The notes under the pieces were generated by a model, which saw only the letters and a program-made list of their open reading frames with translations, was not told the origin of the DNA and did no database searches. Shown one piece after another: positions 60,692 through 64,000 of a DNA stretch of 64,000 nucleotides. The translations under genes were made by a program, and so were the position numbers. This DNA comes from Hanleya hanleyi (Eukaryota > Mollusca > Polyplacophora > Lepidopleurida > Hanleyidae), in contig JAVTVY010037154.1 of NCBI GenBank assembly GCA_036873755.1, positions 1 through 64,000 of the forward strand. The letters are read 5' to 3'. How positions within the stretch are numbered: the first letter of the stretch is position 1; each line of letters begins with the position of its first letter.

Positions 60692-60904
60692 TTGCCAAAA
60701 TATGTCGGCATTATACGTTTCCAGGTAGCTCCGCCATGTTTTCCCTAATAGTCCACGCCACGCTTCCCGAACATCTGCCGTAAATTGTTGGAAATATTCG
60801 GGAACCCTCGTGATCATGCTGGTCGCTGTTAGCCGGTGGTATTGCGGAAGGCTACCGAAAACCCGGAATCTCGCGTCAGGCGAGCTGTATATGCCACGAT
60901 GCAT
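60692..60904 (-). CDS. Possible divergent first exon, unrecognised product
   Basis: A 71-codon open frame starts at a true ATG (in-frame TGA just upstream) and runs to a good donor CAA/GTAAGA in phase 0. The translation contains RVPEYFQQF and WRGLLGKTWRSYLETY and looks more protein-like than its surroundings, in locally CpG-rich DNA. Its ATG is 107 bases from the mini-gene ATG in the opposite direction, so the two could share a bidirectional promoter. I recognise no family. The phase does not match the other minus-strand exon candidates at 59.6, 58.5 or 55.3 kb, so they cannot be joined directly to it. A chance open frame remains quite possible. Confidence 0.2.
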
Positions 60905-61011
60905 GAAGGAAGCAAATCATTTGATCGGAGAATGGAGGTTGTTATTTCGTCTGCTGCGAAGTTTTACCGAGCCACGAATATCACTTGACATGTATTTTAT
61001 AAATCAATGTC

Positions 61012-61072
61012 ATGAAGCGCCAAGCAACTTTGGAAAACTTCTTCTCACAGAAGCGTCAGAGGTCCAATGAAG
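61012..61072 (+). CDS. Candidate mini-gene exon 1: PIP-box peptide
   Basis: Twenty codons from ATG, beginning MKRQATLENFFSQKRQ, followed by the donor GAAG/GTAAAT. QATLENFF (residues 4-11) fits the PCNA-interacting consensus QxxLxxFF exactly. It is flanked by KR before and KRQR after, which suits PCNA binding and nuclear entry. The same kind of N-terminus opens many hAT-transposase and ZMYM-type proteins, so this may be the orphaned first exon of such a gene. Spliced to 61682 it gives a 24-residue product ending NEDEVP. The ATG is close to a CpG-rich stretch at 60.72-60.92 kb that could be its promoter. No transcript support is available here, and a 61-base match could be chance. The combination of motif, donor, acceptor, stop and poly(A) signal is what lifts it above noise. 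Confidence 0.35.
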
Positions 61073-61681
61073 GTAAATCTTTTGTTGGCTTTCGGTGGTC
61101 GTTGTTGTTGTTCTAAAACGTCAGCTTCCAAAAAATATTTTAATTATATCTATATTAAAAGTAAACATGCATGTGTGCGCTCGCTCGTACGTCGTAATCA
61201 GTCTATTAGATCTACATGTACTATGAGATATCTATAATATGGCTAGTTTAACAGTACACTTGAATCCAGTATTAAACTGGAGATTCCTGAGTAATCTATT
61301 TTTAGCCTAACTTACATTGTAATGTTGACACACATTCCGATGGTATCCGTTTTCACTCATTTGCTGGTCTTGGAATTTCGTTGAGATTGAAGGCATATTA
61401 TACTGCACGTTTTATATATCCAGCCTATACAACATTGCATCATTTCTTCAGTTCAGTCATAAGTTAAAAAATGTTCTACCTCAAAAAGAAATAAAAAATG
61501 GCTGGATTTTATGAGAGAAATTACTAAATTTAAACACAACAATGACCCTATTATATGTTATTACTGAAGAAATCGATAATAAAATCATCGTTGTGTTTTA
61601 AATTCAGTAACCTATAACCAGTTGTTATTTTGTTCGTGTGTGCTTTATTGTTCATTGATTATTATTATGTACTCTCTTCAG

Positions 61682-61695
61682 ATGAGGTACCTTGA
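61682..61695 (+). CDS. Candidate mini-gene exon 2: last four codons and stop
   Basis: The acceptor is GTACTCTCTTCAG/ATGAGG, AG at 61680-61681. The first two bases complete an Asp codon with the G from exon 1, then Glu-Val-Pro and TGA. The acidic Asp-Glu continues the basic-then-acidic tail pattern. The intron would be 609 bases (61073-61681). A polyadenylation signal follows 13 bases after the stop. Confidence 0.3.
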
Positions 61696-61707
61696 AGTTG
61701 AATGCCA

Positions 61708-61713
61708 AATAAA
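61708..61713 (+). terminator. AATAAA poly(A) signal after the mini-gene
   Basis: Canonical hexamer within CCAAATAAATATATCC, 13 bases past the candidate stop codon. By itself common in AT-rich DNA; it matters because of what precedes it. Confidence 0.35.
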
Positions 61714-61730
61714 TATATCCATGGAGAATG

Positions 61731-62913
61731 GCTCTCCAGTGATGCCTGATTTGATTCTTGCATTGTAACAAATCTCTGATCTTGACCTTTCTCACTTCAA
61801 ATTTGTGTTTCTTATCCAGTTTCCTGTCTTATTTAGGACTACAAACATTTACTTCTCAACTGCTCTGACAGAGCATCATTCCCTACGCTAATTTAAGAAA
61901 AATTGCCTAATGCCGAGAGGGGGGGGGGGTTCCCCGCTCTCTCGGACTCTCCCCCCAACACTTCGTGCTGTACTGCTGGGCTGATCATTCTCCAGGGTAA
62001 TAGAAACTGAGGGCGATAATAGTTGCTACGCTAATGACTCACCAGCGGTGACATCTGGAAAAGTTAATAGTTCCCACTGTCAATTAGAGACGCTATATAA
62101 ATTCTCTCGTGGTAGCACACAGGGCCCCCAAGTCATCTCTCGAGTACACACTTAAATTATCTCAAACCCTATTTCGTAGGTCCATGCAGTGACGTTAGTC
62201 ACACTGCCATGTGAATAGAAGCGGGCTTTCATAATGAAGCCGAGAATGATTACTTAGCGTTGTGAGAGAAGAGATAGAAAGAGAAGTCTTCCGTAATTTC
62301 CCCAACGATAGCATAAAATCTCACATATGCTCTTAGATGCGTACAACTAAATTGGGTTTTAAGGCATCAAGCATTGGTGAGCAGGCATCCCAAAAGGGAT
62401 ACGAGGCTGTTGAAATATAAATGGCACGCTTTAAAATTTGCATTATTAATGTAGCCGCGTCTCCGACTCCCCCATTAGTCACTTGATCACTGTAACAGTG
62501 GGACTTCTGGAATCCCATAAGAGGCTAATAGTTATCCCACTGAAAGACATTATAACACCAATTGTCCATGATTTTGTGCTATTTATGCATTTTTCATTTC
62601 TGGAGAGTACTGTCAATCGGAGATGAACTTATAAACTCTAAATGCATTGGGACACAAAGATACTTTATGTCTACAGCTTAACGACGAATGGAGAAAATTG
62701 CATATGGAAAGTCTCAGAATCTGGCTGTTTGACTCTTGTTTATTATACAAGCAAAGAGATGAGAAAACATTATCCGTTTCCACTGGGCAAGAACGTCCAG
62801 ATAGTGTATCAATGAGAAACAAGAGATGCGTCTACAGCCATGATGCACTGGCCGTGTTATGGCACATTAGCATATAGCGCAAATATTTACGGCCAAATTT
62901 ATCTTAGTTAAAG
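61731..62913. other. No gene recognised
   Basis: G run near 61919-61928 within GCCGAGAGGGG...CTCTCTCGG, a small hairpin. Nothing else seen. Confidence 0.5.
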
Positions 62914-62919
62914 CTTGTG

Positions 62920-63205
62920 GGTCCGTGTAACCTTGCATAGTAGTTCAATTTTAGGTTGTTTTTTGTAATCTCAAAATCAAAAATTGAAATCTGGCAGTCA
63001 ATTTTCAATTTTCGGTTTTTGTTTTTGTAATCCCAAAATCAAAAATTTTAAATTGACGGTCATATTTATATTTTTGATTTTGATAATTCAAAAACGAAAA
63101 TTGAAAATTGACGGCCAAATTTCATTGACGGTTAAATTTCAATTTTTGATTTCGGAAAACGAAAAACGAAAAACGAAAATTGAACTGTGCAAGGTTACAC
63201 AGACC
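62920..63205. mobile_element. 286-bp MITE with target-site duplication
   Basis: Terminal inverted repeats GGTCCGTGTAACCTTGCA (left) and its counterpart TGCAAGGTTACACAGACC (right) are flanked by a perfect 6-bp direct repeat CTTGTG (62914-62919 and 63206-63211). The interior is a series of short inverted AAAATTGA / TCAATTTT modules. No coding capacity. It is the best-preserved insertion in the window. Confidence 0.85.
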
Positions 63206-63211
63206 CTTGTG

Positions 63212-64000
63212 TCATTTGGTAATTATCACTACTTATGTCCATTATGAATAGTACATTTTCATTAGAGAGTACCTATTCAGGCTCATTAATCACAAGCATT
63301 TGATTCTGCAAATAATATCCAACTGGGTTTACCAATAAAAAAGTAAAAATGAAAATAGATGTTTGCGTGTCAGATAGCTTGTTGAAAGATTGAATATGTG
63401 AAAGTTTCCGGAAGTCGGGAAGTTTTCGGAGGTTATATCCAGTGGGCGTGATGGCATCCACATTATATTTTTGAAGATAAATGGCGGAAATGGTCATTAC
63501 CTATGAAACAACAACCAGACAGTCGCCATGAATTATTCTAAATTCTCTTGGAATACACTGTTAGTCCTCGTTATGGGCTACTGAAGCCTTTTATCTCATA
63601 AATGAGGATATCAGTTCTGTTTATGTGAAAGGCAGGGAAATGATCAGTGATATCCGAATGAAGAATACCGGACACGGCAGTTTTCATGAATTATTTTTAA
63701 GACATTATCAATCGATGTGGCAGAATGTGATTTAATCTGTGTGTATGGATATGCTGTCTCTAACATACACTACTAATCATTCACTCTTTCTCTTTGATCT
63801 TGAGGATATGAACGGTGTATACCTAGGTATATCAAACAGCTTTTCCGTTTTCGGATCTAACCAACTCTCATGAGTCCCAATAACGGGGAATTTAAATTCT
63901 AGATATCAACGAGAGCCTAAAATTTCCGAAAAATGTTTTCAGACGTCTAGCGTTAAAGCGTATTACGGAAAATGACTGATTTTCATCAATATCATTTTGT
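63212..64000. other. No gene recognised
   Basis: Unique AT-rich sequence to the window end; short frames only. Confidence 0.5.

Overview
The window is eukaryotic nuclear DNA, most likely from a marine invertebrate bilaterian (mollusc, brachiopod, lancelet or similar). Four things point that way: the one confidently recognised gene is an animal heparan sulfate 3-O-sulfotransferase split by a 17-kb spliceosomal intron; there are no long bacterial-type reading frames or operons; most of the sequence is AT-rich and non-coding; and it is packed with minisatellites and short inverted-repeat (MITE-like) elements, which are common in such genomes. The species cannot be fixed from sequence reading alone.

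Gene content. A heparan sulfate glucosamine 3-O-sulfotransferase (HS3ST2/3/4-type) lies on the minus strand in two coding exons: exon 1 (37329-38131, cytoplasmic tail, membrane anchor, stem and PAPS-binding start of the catalytic domain) and exon 2 (19704-20325, the rest of the domain). They join at a clean GT-AG junction within one Arg codon and give a 474-residue type II Golgi enzyme. Several weaker exon candidates are listed at low confidence. The most interesting is a tiny two-exon plus-strand gene at 61012-61695 whose predicted 24-residue product carries a perfect PCNA-interacting (PIP-box) motif. A minus-strand terminal exon at 55034-55284 has an acceptor, an open frame, a stop and a poly(A) signal.

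Layout. 1-2.7 kb: CpG-containing satellite blocks with NRF1-like GCGCATGCGC palindromes. 3.0-4.0 kb: an element with perfect 16-bp terminal inverted repeats. 7.1-8.9 kb: a 45-bp minisatellite. 9.6-10.0 kb: two fold-back palindromes. 10.5-16.1 kb: a large 70/71-bp satellite with an internal 350-bp higher-order duplication. 16.7-18.0 kb: a long hairpin and a 113-bp higher-order repeat. 19.7-38.1 kb: the HS3ST gene, with a 32-bp minisatellite and several inverted-repeat elements in its intron. 40.3-40.9 kb: a 328-bp tandem duplication. 41.5-41.9 kb: second copies of two elements already seen near 2.8 and 9.9 kb. 43.3-44.7 kb: a 40-bp minisatellite. 52.1-58.4 kb: a roughly 1-kb imperfect inverted repeat enclosing a TIR-bounded satellite element, a G-run and the terminal exon. 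60.7-61.7 kb: a possible divergent promoter with the mini-gene. 62.9-63.2 kb: a MITE with an intact 6-bp target duplication.

No reverse transcriptase, transposase, tRNA, rRNA or CRISPR was recognised. All mobile elements seen look non-autonomous.
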